From NCBI RefSeq assembly GCF_003315795.1, contig NZ_QMEY01000013.1, forward strand, positions 1-64,000: DNA of 64,000 nt. Reading direction: 5' to 3'. The notes beneath the pieces are model-generated. The model was not told the DNA's origin. It saw only the letters and a program-made list of their open reading frames with translations, and searched no databases. Position numbers and translations under genes: made by a program. This document shows positions 1 through 8,325 of the stretch, piece by piece. This DNA comes from Spongiactinospora rosea (GTDB lineage: Bacteria; Actinomycetota; Actinomycetes; Streptosporangiales; Streptosporangiaceae). The stretch's first letter is position 1. The number at the start of each line of letters is the position of its first letter.

Positions 1-215
1 TCCGCCACGCCCTGGCGGCTCGCGGCCAGGCCAAGATGGACGGCTTGTACGCCGGACGGCCCGCCGTGCCCACCGGCAAGCTCATCCTCGACGCGCTGGC
101 CGGTATCCGGCTGATCCCGGGCACCGGCCAATCACCCCCGATCATCCCGCACCCCACCGATCTCCAACTCGATCTCCTGGACCTCCTCGACATCGATCCA
201 CGAGACCTCCGCTGA
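1..215 (+). pseudogene. IS1634/IS4-like transposase, C-terminal fragment
   Basis: The open frame enters from the left edge (first full codon at 3) and stops with TGA at 213-215, about 70 codons. The translated piece contains KMDGLYAGRP, then a short linker and a Leu/Asp-rich tail. This matches my memory of the C-terminus of IS1634-type DDE transposases of actinobacteria, where a 'MDGLYAGRP' stretch precedes the end of the protein. The catalytic core lies outside the window, so it is not clear whether the element is intact. No terminal inverted repeat was identified between the stop and the next gene at 250. Confidence 0.6.
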
Positions 216-249
216 AGATCACTCACGTGCGGAAAACGGGGCTAGCCGG

Positions 250-561
250 CTATGCGGCGGCCACCTGGCCCTGCACGCGGCGGGTGACCTTGCGCTCGAT
301 CACGAACGACAGGAACGGGATCGTCCCGGCGAGCAGCACCCCGAGCGTGTACGGCCAGGTCCAGCGCGCCTTGAGGCCGAGGTTGAGCGCGGCGAGCAGG
401 TAGACGGCGTACAGGAAGCCGTGGATCGGCGAGATGATCGACACCGGCCCCGGCACCGCGAAGGCGTACTTCAGCACCATGCCCGCCACCAGCAGCAGCA
501 GCATGACACCGACGATGTAGGCCAGCACTCGGAACGGCTTCAGCGCGGATTGCACGGTCAT
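250..561 (-). CDS. DUF3817 family integral membrane protein
   Basis: This 103-residue protein has about three hydrophobic segments, a Pro-Ile-His-Gly motif (SPIHGFLY) around residues 45-52 and a basic C-terminal tail. That pattern is typical of DUF3817 (TIGR03954) membrane proteins of actinobacteria, whose function is unknown. Its ATG (561-559) follows directly on the stop codon of the SURF1-like gene (564-562). The last sense codons of that gene (ATG AGG) supply a GAGG sequence, so the two are likely translationally coupled. Association with SURF1 suggests a link to respiratory-chain assembly, but that is inference. Confidence 0.85.
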   Translation of the reverse strand: MTVQSALKPFRVLAYIVGVMLLLLVAGMVLKYAFAVPGPVSIISPIHGFLYAVYLLAALNLGLKARWTWPYTLGVLLAGTIPFLSFVIERKVTRRVQGQVAAA

Positions 562-1347
562 CTACCTCATTGACGATTCGGACAGGGCCACACTATCGGC
601 GTCGCCGTCGTGCTCCGGTTCGCGTTCCTCGCGGACGCGGGTGCGGTGGGCGTCGCGGACGTAGTGGAACCACAGGAAGATCGTGAAGACGCCGAAGATC
701 CACCAGTTCGCGGCGTAGGCGAGGTTGCGCCAGGAGAACTCGCCGGGCGTGCTCGGCGGCGTGACCGGTACCGGGTCGGCCGCGACGGCGGGGGCCGGGC
801 TCTGCGCGGTGGCGACCACGTAGCCGTCCCGCAGGCGCGCGCCCGGCCAGACGTTGATCAGTTCGGCGGTGGACACCGACAGCACCTGCCCGGCGGGCAG
901 TGTGCGCACGTCGCGGCGCAGTGAGTCCACCTGCTCGGGGGGCAGCAGCCGCCCGGTGACGGTGACCTTGCCCTGGGGCAGGGCCGCCGCCGGATCGCCC
1001 GGCCTGGCCACCCGGCCGCGTACGACGGGCACCTGCGTGCCGTCGCCGAGGTCGAGGGAGTCCAGCAGCCAGAACCCGCCCTCGCGTCCGGCGACCAGCA
1101 GGCTGCGCGCGGGGTCGAAGACCCCTTCGGCGGTCACCTTGCGGTTGGTCGCCGCGCGGGTGATGTGCTCGCCCGGCTTGGACAGCGTGGCGAGCGCGAC
1201 CGCGGGCGGGTCGCTCACGGTCTGGGGGCGGCCGGAGTCCTCGAAGACGCCGAGCTGCCAGCGGCCGAGCAGGCCGAAGGCGACCAGCGCCGCGATCGCC
1301 ACCAGGTGCATGCCCACCAGGCGCGAGGAGAACACGGTCCGCAGCAT
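562..1347 (-). CDS. SURF1 family protein (cytochrome oxidase assembly factor)
   Basis: The 261-residue protein begins MLRTVFSSRL, with one transmembrane helix near the N-terminus and a second near the C-terminus (WWIFGVFTIFLWFHYVRDA). The ~190 residues between them are predicted to lie outside. This two-helix layout and the GRWQL motif after the first helix are the SURF1 signature. SURF1 proteins help insert heme A into cytochrome aa3 oxidase subunit I. The frame is open further upstream, but the ATG at 1347 sits directly before the first membrane helix, so I chose it. It forms a two-gene unit with DUF3817. No upstream promoter was resolved in the 150 bases before 1498. Confidence 0.85.
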   Translation of the reverse strand: MLRTVFSSRLVGMHLVAIAALVAFGLLGRWQLGVFEDSGRPQTVSDPPAVALATLSKPGEHITRAATNRKVTAEGVFDPARSLLVAGREGGFWLLDSLDLGDGTQVPVVRGRVARPGDPAAALPQGKVTVTGRLLPPEQVDSLRRDVRTLPAGQVLSVSTAELINVWPGARLRDGYVVATAQSPAPAVAADPVPVTPPSTPGEFSWRNLAYAANWWIFGVFTIFLWFHYVRDAHRTRVREEREPEHDGDADSVALSESSMR

Positions 1348-1484
1348 GCCCCCAACGGTATCCGCCCGCAGGCCCGCCCCTTTCTCCGGCCGCCCGCGGA
1401 CGCGGCTGAGGGCCCTTCTGTTGCCGCCGCCACCGGTTGCCGCCAAATAGGACAAACACCTGACGGGGGCCTTGGCTGAGTGAC

Positions 1485-1490
1485 TAGAGT
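1485..1490 (+). promoter_or_regulatory. putative -10 box for a leaderless start
   Basis: TAGAGT lies exactly 7 bases before the ATG at 1498 and there is no purine-rich ribosome-binding site. This is the geometry of actinobacterial leaderless transcripts. A CTGACG at about 1460-1465 could be a weak -35. Confidence 0.4.
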
Positions 1491-1497
1491 CATCGTC

Positions 1498-1665
1498 ATG
1501 GCAGATCAGATCGACCCGGCGGGCAACACGCAGCAGTTCCGGGCCTTCGCACAGAACAACGAAGGGGAGGCCGCCAAGCAGCGGCCTTCCTACCTCATCC
1601 CCGTCGTGGTGGGCGTGGTGGCGGTCATCATCGTGGCCGTCGGCGCGTTCCTCCTGTTCAGGTAG
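1498..1665 (+). CDS. small single-pass membrane protein
   Basis: A 55-residue protein beginning MADQIDPAG. It has a hydrophilic, Gln/Asn-rich N-terminal 30 residues, one hydrophobic helix of about 20 residues (residues ~32-52) and a short FR tail. It is divergent from the SURF1-like gene. An in-frame GTG at 1480 would add six residues, but the ATG has a well-placed -10 (TAGAGT) 7 bases upstream, which fits a leaderless message starting at the ATG. I do not recognise the family. The topology is that of a tail-anchored or bitopic small protein. Function unknown. Confidence 0.65.
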   Translation: MADQIDPAGNTQQFRAFAQNNEGEAAKQRPSYLIPVVVGVVAVIIVAVGAFLLFR

Positions 1666-1749
1666 GGCGAGCACGCGCCAAGCCGACGCCGGCGGCCCCA
1701 GGCCGCGCGGCGCTTCCGGCATTGGCGAGACCCCCGTCGCCCTTCCGGC

Positions 1750-3489
1750 TCATCTCTCCGTGACGACCAGCGCGCTGCCGCCTCCGCGTCTGGCCGGCTC
1801 GGCGACCGCCCGGCCCCTGCCTCCGCCGAGGAGTTCGAGCGCGGTGGCCGCCCCGATCTCCGGGGTCGGCGTGAACGAATGGCCCCGCGCGGTGAGCGCC
1901 GGGCCGTGGGCGGCGATGAAGGCGGGCTCGGCCTGGGTCTGCGCGGTGTTGCGCTGGGTGGCGCGCGGCGCGGCCAGCGCCTGTGGCAGCGTCATCCCCA
2001 GCTCGTAGCGGCCGATCAGGATCTGCAGCACGGTCGTGATGATCGTGGAACCGCCCGGTGAGCCGACGGCGAGGACCGGACGCCCGTCGTCCAGCACGAT
2101 CGTCGGGGCCATCGAGGAACGGGGCCGCTTGCCCGGCCCGGGCAGGTTGGGATCTCCAGGGGCGGACCCGAAGGTGAAGTCGGTCAGCTCGTTGTTGAGC
2201 AGCAGCCCGCGTCCGGGGACCACGATGCCGTTGCCGCCGGTGGACTCGATGGTGATGTTGTAGGCCACCACATTGCCCCAGCGGTCCGACACCACCAGGT
2301 GGGTGGTCTCGGGGCCCTCGCGGGCGGGCGTCGCGTCCGGTCCCGGTACGGCGGCGCGGCACGGCCCGTAGGAGCCGTCCGGATCGCCCGGCGCGGCGGG
2401 GTGGGCGAGCGCGGTCGCGCCGATCAGGCAGGCGCGCTCCCCGGCGAAGCCGTCGGACAGCAGCTCGCGCAGCGGGACGTCCGTGAAGGCCGGGTCGCCG
2501 ACGTACCTCCCCCGGTCGGCGAACGACAGCCGGGACGCCTCCAGGTACTCGTGCAGGCCGGCCTGCGGCAGGGCCTCCAGGATGTTCAGGGCCTCGCCGA
2601 CCGTCGATCCGCCCGAGGAGGGCGGGGCCATGCCGTACACGTCGAGTCCCTGGTAGCCGACCCTGGCCGGGGCGCGCTCGATCGCGCGGTACGCCCGCAG
2701 GTCGGACAGCTCCATCAGCCCCGGACGCACCTTGCGGGACGCCCCCGCGCGGACCGGCGGGCGCTTGACCGTGGCCACGATCTCGGCGCCGAGCCGCCCG
2801 CCGTACAGCCAGGACGGGCCGCGCCGGGCCAGCTCGCGGTAGGTGCGGGCCAGCTCGGGGTTGCGGAACACCGAGCCGACCGCGGGCGGTGCGCCGCCCG
2901 GAAGGTACAGGCGGGCGGTGGAGGTGATGTCGGCGAACCTGGCCTGGTTCGCGGCGGTCTGGTCGTGGAAGGTCTGGTCCACCACGAAGCCGCGTTCGGC
3001 GACGCGGATCGCGGGCCGCAGCGCCTCGCGGAGGCCGATGGTGCCGAACCGGCGCAGCGCCAGGTCCCACTGCGCCACGCTGCCGGGCACGCCCGCCGAC
3101 AGGCCGCTGGTGATCGCCTCCTCCGCGGGGATGGCCGCGCCGTTCTCCTGGAGGGAGGTCGCGGTCATGGCGCGCGGGGCGGTCTCCCTGCCGTCGATGG
3201 TGTGGACCTTGCCGCGGCGGGCGTCGTAGTAGAGGAGGAAGCCGCCGCCCGCCAGTCCGGCGGAGTAGGGCTCGGTGACGCCGAGCGTGGCCGCGGCGCT
3301 GATCGCCGCGTCGATCGCGTTGCCGCCGCGGCGCAGCACCTCGACGGCCGTGCGACTGGCGTCGAGGTCGACGGTGGCGACGGCTCCGCCGTACCCCTCG
3401 GCGACCGGCGTCTTTCCCGGCGCGGGAGCGGTCACCGGCCCGCTGAGCAGCAGCAACGCGGCGGCCGGTACGGCAAGGCGGGCGATCAC
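1750..3489 (-). CDS. ggt: gamma-glutamyltransferase (gamma-glutamyltranspeptidase)
   Basis: This 579-residue secreted enzyme precursor transfers or hydrolyses gamma-glutamyl groups of glutathione and related peptides. It has an N-terminal signal sequence (about residues 1-25), then the classic start of the large subunit (ATVDLDASRTAVEVLRRGGN). The autoprocessing site ETTHLVVSD has Thr395 as the predicted N-terminal nucleophile of the small subunit. The small subunit carries the oxyanion motif GSPGGSTI near residue 510. The GTG start at 3489 is preceded by a good AAGGAG site; the longer upstream open frame is read-through and lacks protein-like sequence. It is divergent from the histidine kinase gene. 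Confidence 0.93.
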   Translation of the reverse strand: MIARLAVPAAALLLLSGPVTAPAPGKTPVAEGYGGAVATVDLDASRTAVEVLRRGGNAIDAAISAAATLGVTEPYSAGLAGGGFLLYYDARRGKVHTIDGRETAPRAMTATSLQENGAAIPAEEAITSGLSAGVPGSVAQWDLALRRFGTIGLREALRPAIRVAERGFVVDQTFHDQTAANQARFADITSTARLYLPGGAPPAVGSVFRNPELARTYRELARRGPSWLYGGRLGAEIVATVKRPPVRAGASRKVRPGLMELSDLRAYRAIERAPARVGYQGLDVYGMAPPSSGGSTVGEALNILEALPQAGLHEYLEASRLSFADRGRYVGDPAFTDVPLRELLSDGFAGERACLIGATALAHPAAPGDPDGSYGPCRAAVPGPDATPAREGPETTHLVVSDRWGNVVAYNITIESTGGNGIVVPGRGLLLNNELTDFTFGSAPGDPNLPGPGKRPRSSMAPTIVLDDGRPVLAVGSPGGSTIITTVLQILIGRYELGMTLPQALAAPRATQRNTAQTQAEPAFIAAHGPALTARGHSFTPTPEIGAATALELLGGGRGRAVAEPARRGGGSALVVTER

Positions 3490-3633
3490 GAAGCGCTCCT
3501 TCCCTGGCGGAACCTCAGCATGACTCAATCCGCAGGGCGACTCAACAGCCCGCGCCCGTACACCCGCTGGGGGATCGGGGCATGCCCCCGCGGGCCGACG
3601 CGACCATCGAGGCCGTGGCGTACGGTTGCGCAT

Positions 3634-4761
3634 GTGCGAGCACCGAACCGCTGGACGGACATCGCCCCCGCCGTTCTGGTGGGCGTCTTCCAGCTCACCA
3701 CCGGCCGAGGGGCCTGGGTGGTGCAGCCCGAGCGGGTGCCCACCGACGCCCGCGGCTACGCGCTGCTGGCGATCGGCCCGGCCATGGTGCTGCTGCGGCG
3801 GGTCTGGACCACGCCCGCGCTGGTCATCACGACGGTCGCGACCTGCGTGTACCTCCTGGCCGGGTACGCCTACGGGCCGGTGTTCGCGGCGCCGATCGTG
3901 ATGCACTACACGGCGGTCACGCGGGGTCACCGGCGGGCGGCGTGGCTGTCGGCGCTCGGGTTCTCGGCGTTCATCTTCGCGTACACGACGTGGATCGCTC
4001 CCACGCCGCACATCGACTGGTTCCACAATCTGTCGGCGTTGGCGTTCGTGCTGCTGGTCCTGACCGTCGCGGAGATCGTCAAGGCGCAGCGCGAACGGCT
4101 GGCCGAGCGGCGCAGGGTGGCCAGCGAGGAGGGCCGCCGCCAGGCCAGCGAGGAGCGCCTGACCATGGCCCAGGAGCTGCACGACGTGCTCGCGCACAAC
4201 ATCTCGCTGATCCACGTGCAGGCGTCCACCGCGCTGCACCTCATGGACGACCACCCCGAGCAGGCCCGTACCGCGCTGGCCACGATCAAGCAGGCCAGCA
4301 AGGACGTGCTGGGCGAGATGCGCTCGGTGATCAACGTACTGCGCGAGGACGCGCCGCGCTTCCCCACCGCGGGCCTGGACCGGCTCGACGACCTCATCGA
4401 GCGCACCGGGCTCGACGTCGCCAAGCGCGTCGAGGGCGCGCGGCGGCCGGTACCGCCCAGCGTGGAGCGTGCCGTCTTCCGCATCATCCAGGAGTGCCTG
4501 ACCAACGTCACCAGGCACGCGCCCGGCGCGAAGGTCGCCATCACCTTGGAGTACGGCCCGCGCGAGCTGGTCATCCGGGTCGCCGACACCGGCTCGGCCG
4601 AGCCGGGCGCGCTCACCGACGCGGGCGGGGGCAACGGCATCCCCGGCATGCGCGAGCGCGCCCACGCACTCGGCGGCACGCTCACCGCCGCGCCGGGCGC
4701 GACGGGCTTCACCGTCGTGGCCAGGCTCCCGCTACCCGCCGCCGCCCCGGAGGAGCCATGA
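3634..4761 (+). CDS. NarL-type sensor histidine kinase (HisKA_3)
   Basis: A 375-residue membrane kinase. The N-terminal ~145 residues contain about four or five hydrophobic helices. A short coiled segment follows, then the HisKA_3 dimerisation helix with phosphoacceptor His183 in ELHDVLAHNIS, and a C-terminal HATPase_c domain (ECLTNVTRHAPGA N-box; GNGIPGMRERA G-box). The GTG at 3634 lies 7 bases after TACGGT, so it is probably leaderless; ATG 3520 is a poorer alternative. The stop overlaps the ATG of the response regulator (ATGA at 4758-4761), so the two are co-translated partners. No extracellular sensory domain is visible; the signal is unknown. Confidence 0.9.
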   Translation: MRAPNRWTDIAPAVLVGVFQLTTGRGAWVVQPERVPTDARGYALLAIGPAMVLLRRVWTTPALVITTVATCVYLLAGYAYGPVFAAPIVMHYTAVTRGHRRAAWLSALGFSAFIFAYTTWIAPTPHIDWFHNLSALAFVLLVLTVAEIVKAQRERLAERRRVASEEGRRQASEERLTMAQELHDVLAHNISLIHVQASTALHLMDDHPEQARTALATIKQASKDVLGEMRSVINVLREDAPRFPTAGLDRLDDLIERTGLDVAKRVEGARRPVPPSVERAVFRIIQECLTNVTRHAPGAKVAITLEYGPRELVIRVADTGSAEPGALTDAGGGNGIPGMRERAHALGGTLTAAPGATGFTVVARLPLPAAAPEEP

Positions 4762-5426
4762 TCAGGATCATTCTGGCCGACGACCAGGGGCTGGTCCGGG
4801 CCGGTTTCCGGGCGCTGCTCGACGCCCAGCCGGAGATGACGGTGGTCGCCGAGGCGGCCGACGGGGCCGAGGCGGTACGGCTGGCCCGCGAGCACCGCCC
4901 CGACGTCGTGCTGATGGACATCCGTATGCCCGGCACCGACGGGCTGACCGCGACCCGCGCGATCGGCCGGGACGAGACGCTGAGCGATGTGCGGATCATC
5001 ATCCTGACGACGTTCGAGCTGGACGAGTACGTCTTCGAGGCGGTCCGCGGCGGCGCGGCCGGGTTCCTGGTCAAGGACACCGAACCGGCCGAGCTGATCC
5101 AGGCCGTGCGGGTGGTGGCGGCGGGCGAGGCGCTGCTGTCGCCCAGCGTCACCCGCAGGCTGATCGCCGAGTTCGCCTCCCGGGCCAAGGAGCCGCTGGT
5201 CAGCGAGGAGCTGGACCTGCTCACCGACCGCGAGCGCGAAGTGCTCGCGCTGGTGGCCTCCGGCCTGACCAACGACGAGATCGGGGCCCGGCTCTACATG
5301 TCGCCGGCCACGGCGAAGACGCACGTCAGCCGTACGATGACCAAGCTGCACGCCCGCGACCGCGCCCAGCTCGTGGTGATCGCGTACGAGTCGGGGCTGG
5401 TCAGGCCGGGATGGTCGGCGGGCTAG
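4758..5426 (+). CDS. NarL/FixJ family response regulator
   Basis: The 222-residue protein has an N-terminal receiver domain with phosphoacceptor Asp54 (VVLMDIRMPG), the conserved Thr of ILTTF and Lys of LVKDTEP. A linker follows, then a C-terminal LuxR/NarL helix-turn-helix (LTDREREVLALVASG ... DEIGARLYMSPATAKTHVSR). The 4-base overlap with the upstream kinase marks them as a cognate pair. Phosphorylation should promote DNA binding. The target genes are not evident; the closest candidate is the divergent gamma-glutamyltransferase or autoregulation, which is inference. Confidence 0.93.
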   Translation: MIRIILADDQGLVRAGFRALLDAQPEMTVVAEAADGAEAVRLAREHRPDVVLMDIRMPGTDGLTATRAIGRDETLSDVRIIILTTFELDEYVFEAVRGGAAGFLVKDTEPAELIQAVRVVAAGEALLSPSVTRRLIAEFASRAKEPLVSEELDLLTDREREVLALVASGLTNDEIGARLYMSPATAKTHVSRTMTKLHARDRAQLVVIAYESGLVRPGWSAG

Positions 5427-5501
5427 CGGGAAGCGCGCGGATCAATTACTCTCTGTTGCCATACGCTTACCGCTCTCTTGGTGCGGGCGCGGGAGGGGCA
5501 C

Positions 5502-6878
5502 ATGAGAGAGCAGGCCGGCCTTTACGCCGGGGAGATGGAGCACGAGCTGCTGGCCGCGGCCGGCGGTGGCGACGCCGACGCGGCGCACCGGCTGGGCCGG
5601 TTGCACGCCAGGCGCGGCGACCAGGAGGGCGCGCGCCACTGGTGGGAGCGGGCGGCGGTCACCGGCAACGTCGACAGCGCCTACAACCTCGGGGTGTGGC
5701 ACGAGCGGCACGGCACGTTCGACGAGGCGCTGCGGTGGTATGAGATGGCCGCCGGGCTGGGCGACGCGGAGGCGGCGGCCAACCTGGCGACCCTGCTGCT
5801 GGAGCGGCGCGGCGACGTGGCCGCGGCGCGGTGCTGGTTCGAGCGGGCGGCGCAGCGGGGGTCCGGCCCGGCGGCGCGGCGGCTGGCGCTGCTCTGCGAG
5901 CGCGACGGCGAGACCCGCACGGCCCGCGCGTGGCACCGCGAGGCGGCGCTGCGCGGCGACGCGGCCTCGGCGTTCGACCTCGGGTGCCTGGCGTACGAGT
6001 CGGGCGAGGACACCGAGGCGCTGCACTGGTGGGAGATCGCCGCCAGGGGCGGCCACACCGACGCGGCCTGCGCCACCGGGCTGCTGTTGCAGGCGACCGG
6101 CGACCCGGAGGGCGCGGAGGCGTTCTTCCGCCTGGCCGCCGCCGCCGAGCAGCCGGCCGCCGCCTCCCACCTGGGCGGCATGGCCCTGGCCAGGCGCGAC
6201 CTGACCAGCGCCCGCGCCTGGTTCGAGCGGGCGGCCGACGCCGGGCGGGTCGGCGACCAGCGGATGGCCGGGTTCGTCTGCGTCGAGCTGGGCGACGCGG
6301 CCGCGGCGAGCCACTGGTTCGGCCGCGCGGCGGCCAGCGGCGACGCCGAGGCCGCCTACAACTTCGGGCTGCTGCTGATCGCCGAGGACGGCGACCTCGC
6401 GGCCGGGCAGCAGTGGTTCCGCCAGGCGGCGCTCGGCGGGCACCACCGCGCCGCGCGCGAGCTGGGCACGCTGCTGTCCATCACCGGCAACGCCGAGGAG
6501 GGCGAGCGGTGGCTGGCCGAGGCGCCGCCGCCCGGCCTGGGCCGGGTGTGCGACACCGCGCTGGTGGCGAGGGCGGAGCTGGCCGCCACGATCACCGGCC
6601 GCCACGGTGACGCGCCGCTCGACGCGGGCAAGCTCGTCGAGATCCTCGGCACCTGGGACCAGATCACCAGAGACCTGCCCGACCACGCGGGCGCGGTGGC
6701 CTGGCTCGGTGACCTGGCGGTGTTGCCGGAGAGCGCGATCGACCGGCTGTCATCGGCCCGCGCGACGCTGCTGCGGCCGGGCGGCGCGCCCTGGCCCGGC
6801 CCCACGGAGGTCGAGGAGGCCCTGGCCACCGCCCGGCTGCTGCGCCGGCGGCTCACCCCCGAGTCGTGCGGCGGCTGA
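5502..6878 (+). CDS. Sel1/TPR-like repeat protein
   Basis: A 458-residue cytoplasmic protein built mostly from about ten helical repeats of ~33 residues (roughly residues 20-365), each with a core like G-AEAAYNLG ... GDxxAARxWFERAA. This is the Sel1-like pattern used for protein-protein contacts. The C-terminal ~95 residues leave the repeat pattern. The start at 5502 is supported by GGGAGGGG just upstream; an in-frame start at 5478 is less likely. It stops immediately next to the stop of the convergent alanine dehydrogenase gene with no intervening base. No enzymatic domain is visible; a scaffold role is inference. Confidence 0.85.
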   Translation: MREQAGLYAGEMEHELLAAAGGGDADAAHRLGRLHARRGDQEGARHWWERAAVTGNVDSAYNLGVWHERHGTFDEALRWYEMAAGLGDAEAAANLATLLLERRGDVAAARCWFERAAQRGSGPAARRLALLCERDGETRTARAWHREAALRGDAASAFDLGCLAYESGEDTEALHWWEIAARGGHTDAACATGLLLQATGDPEGAEAFFRLAAAAEQPAAASHLGGMALARRDLTSARAWFERAADAGRVGDQRMAGFVCVELGDAAAASHWFGRAAASGDAEAAYNFGLLLIAEDGDLAAGQQWFRQAALGGHHRAARELGTLLSITGNAEEGERWLAEAPPPGLGRVCDTALVARAELAATITGRHGDAPLDAGKLVEILGTWDQITRDLPDHAGAVAWLGDLAVLPESAIDRLSSARATLLRPGGAPWPGPTEVEEALATARLLRRRLTPESCGG

Positions 6879-6885
6879 TCAGCCG
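6872..6885. terminator. 14-bp palindrome spanning two convergent stop codons
   Basis: CGGCTGATCAGCCG is a perfect palindrome whose centre holds the TGA of the Sel1-repeat gene (6876-6878) and the complement of the TGA of alanine dehydrogenase (6881-6879). With no intergenic space, this dyad may act as a compact bidirectional end signal. It is short, lacks a loop and a T-run, and could be chance. Confidence 0.25.
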
Positions 6886-7994
6886 GTCAGCACCTCGGTG
6901 GTGGCGGTCCACGGCAGGCCGTGCGCCTGGGCCACCGGCTCGCTGGTCAGCGCGCCCGCGTGGGTGCTGAGGCCGTGCGCGAGGGCAGGGTCGGCGCGCA
7001 GCGCGTCCCGCCAGCCGTGGTCGGCCAGCTTGACGGCGTACGGCAGGGTGGCGTTGGTCAGCGCGTAGGTGGAGGTGTTGGCCACCGAGCCGGGCATGTT
7101 CGCCACGCAGTAGAAGATCGAGTCGTGCACCGGGAACGTCGGCTCGGCGTGCGTGGTCGGCCGGGAGTCCTCGAAGCAGCCGCCCTGGTCGATCGCGATG
7201 TCCACGAGCACCGAGCCCGGCTTCATCCGGGAGACCAGCTCGTTGGAGACCAGCGTCGGGGCCTTGGCCCCCGGGATCAGCACCGCGCCGACCACCAGGT
7301 CGGCGGCCAGCACCTCCTGCTCGATCGTGTAGGCGGTGGAGACCACGGTCTTGAGCCGCCCCTGGTAGATCGCGTCGATCTCGCGCAGCCGGTCCAGGCT
7401 GACGTCCAGGATGGTGACGTCGGCGCCCATGCCGACGGCGATCTGCGCCGCGTTCAGGCCGGAGACGCCGCCCCCGATGATGACGAACTTGGCCGGGGCG
7501 ACGCCCGGCACGCCGCCGGGCAGCACGCCGCGCCCGCCGTTGAACCGCATCAGGTTGTAGGCGCCGACCTGCGGGGCCAGCCGCCCGGCCACCTCGGACA
7601 TGGGGGCCAGCAGCGGCAGGGTCCGGCCCACCTGGACGGTCTCGTAGGCGACGGACGTCACGCCGCGGGTGAGCAGCGCGTCGGTGCAGGCGCGGGAGGC
7701 GGCCAGGTGGAGGTAGGTGAACAGCACCTGCCCATCCCGCATCCGGGGATATTCCTCGGCTATCGGTTCTTTGACCTTGAGTATCATCTCGCCCTGCGCC
7801 CAGACTTCGTCGGCTGAGTCCAGGATCTTGGCACCGGCGTAGAGATACTCCTCATCCGGGATGTGCGAGCCTTTGCCCGCGCCGCGCTGGATGTAGACCT
7901 CGTGTCCGTGGCGTACCAGTTCATGGACGCCCGCGGGCGTGGCGGCGACGCGGTACTCGTGGTTTTTGACCTCGGCGGGCACACCGATCTTCAT
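6879..7994 (-). CDS. ald: alanine dehydrogenase
   Basis: The 371-residue length equals the family norm. The enzyme interconverts L-alanine and pyruvate plus ammonia with NAD. The N-terminal domain begins MKIGVPAEVKNHEYRVA (substrate Arg15), with catalytic Lys75 (ILKVKEP) and His96 (TYLHLAAS). A Rossmann motif VIIGGGVSGLNAA binds NAD, and the conserved IAIDQGGCFEDSRPT and VANMPGSVANTSTYAL stretches follow. The ATG at 7994 has AAGGA upstream at a good distance, so I prefer it over the ATG 75 bases further upstream. In actinobacteria, ald is often controlled by an Lrp/AsnC-type protein; a dyad at 8136-8161 is a candidate operator. Confidence 0.96.
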   Translation of the reverse strand: MKIGVPAEVKNHEYRVAATPAGVHELVRHGHEVYIQRGAGKGSHIPDEEYLYAGAKILDSADEVWAQGEMILKVKEPIAEEYPRMRDGQVLFTYLHLAASRACTDALLTRGVTSVAYETVQVGRTLPLLAPMSEVAGRLAPQVGAYNLMRFNGGRGVLPGGVPGVAPAKFVIIGGGVSGLNAAQIAVGMGADVTILDVSLDRLREIDAIYQGRLKTVVSTAYTIEQEVLAADLVVGAVLIPGAKAPTLVSNELVSRMKPGSVLVDIAIDQGGCFEDSRPTTHAEPTFPVHDSIFYCVANMPGSVANTSTYALTNATLPYAVKLADHGWRDALRADPALAHGLSTHAGALTSEPVAQAHGLPWTATTEVLTG

Positions 7995-8325
7995 GGTGGT
8001 CCTTTCGTGGCGCATACGGCGGGCACCCCGTTGGGCCGGCCGCGGGCGCGAATGGTCGGAGCTCTTCAAGTGTGCATCGCAACCCCACCCTTGCCAAGGG
8101 AAAGCGTGGCATCAGTGTGAAAGAACTTCGGTAATCGTGGTGTCGAGTTGTAACCACCACGAAATCCGCGTGACGATTCCACGCTGTAACGAAGCGGGTA
8201 ACCTACCCGGCGGTGGTGTGCCGGCCGGTCCGCCGCCGCCTGTGATCCAATGAGCCGGGTACGGCACTGCGGGCCGGCAGGCAAGATGAGATGACACATG
8301 TTCCGTTCCGACCCGGAGAGACGTC
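7995..8325. promoter_or_regulatory. divergent ald / M20 peptidase control region
   Basis: This 331-base gap separates two divergent genes. It contains the inverted repeat at 8136-8161 and a second, smaller one (GCGTG, 7-base spacer, CACGC) starting near 8168. Short open frames here run across both strands without coding character. No RNA gene was recognised. Confidence 0.4.
8136..8161. promoter_or_regulatory. inverted repeat, candidate ald operator
   Basis: CGTGGTG (8136-8142) and CACCACG (8155-8161) are perfect inverted 7-mers separated by 12 bases, giving about two helical turns between the ends. That suits a dimeric regulator. The position between ald and the M20 peptidase gene suggests control of one or both. 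Assignment to an Lrp/AldR-type protein is inference from the neighbouring gene only. Confidence 0.35.

Noticed and set aside
2299..3633. Long plus-strand open frame preceding the histidine kinase
   Set aside because: It is the antisense shadow of gamma-glutamyltransferase in GC-rich DNA; protein-like sequence starts only at the GTG at 3634.
3490..4665. N-terminal extension of the gamma-glutamyltransferase frame
   Set aside because: It lies antisense to the histidine kinase and has low-complexity composition; the GTG at 3489 has a good ribosome-binding site directly before a signal peptide.
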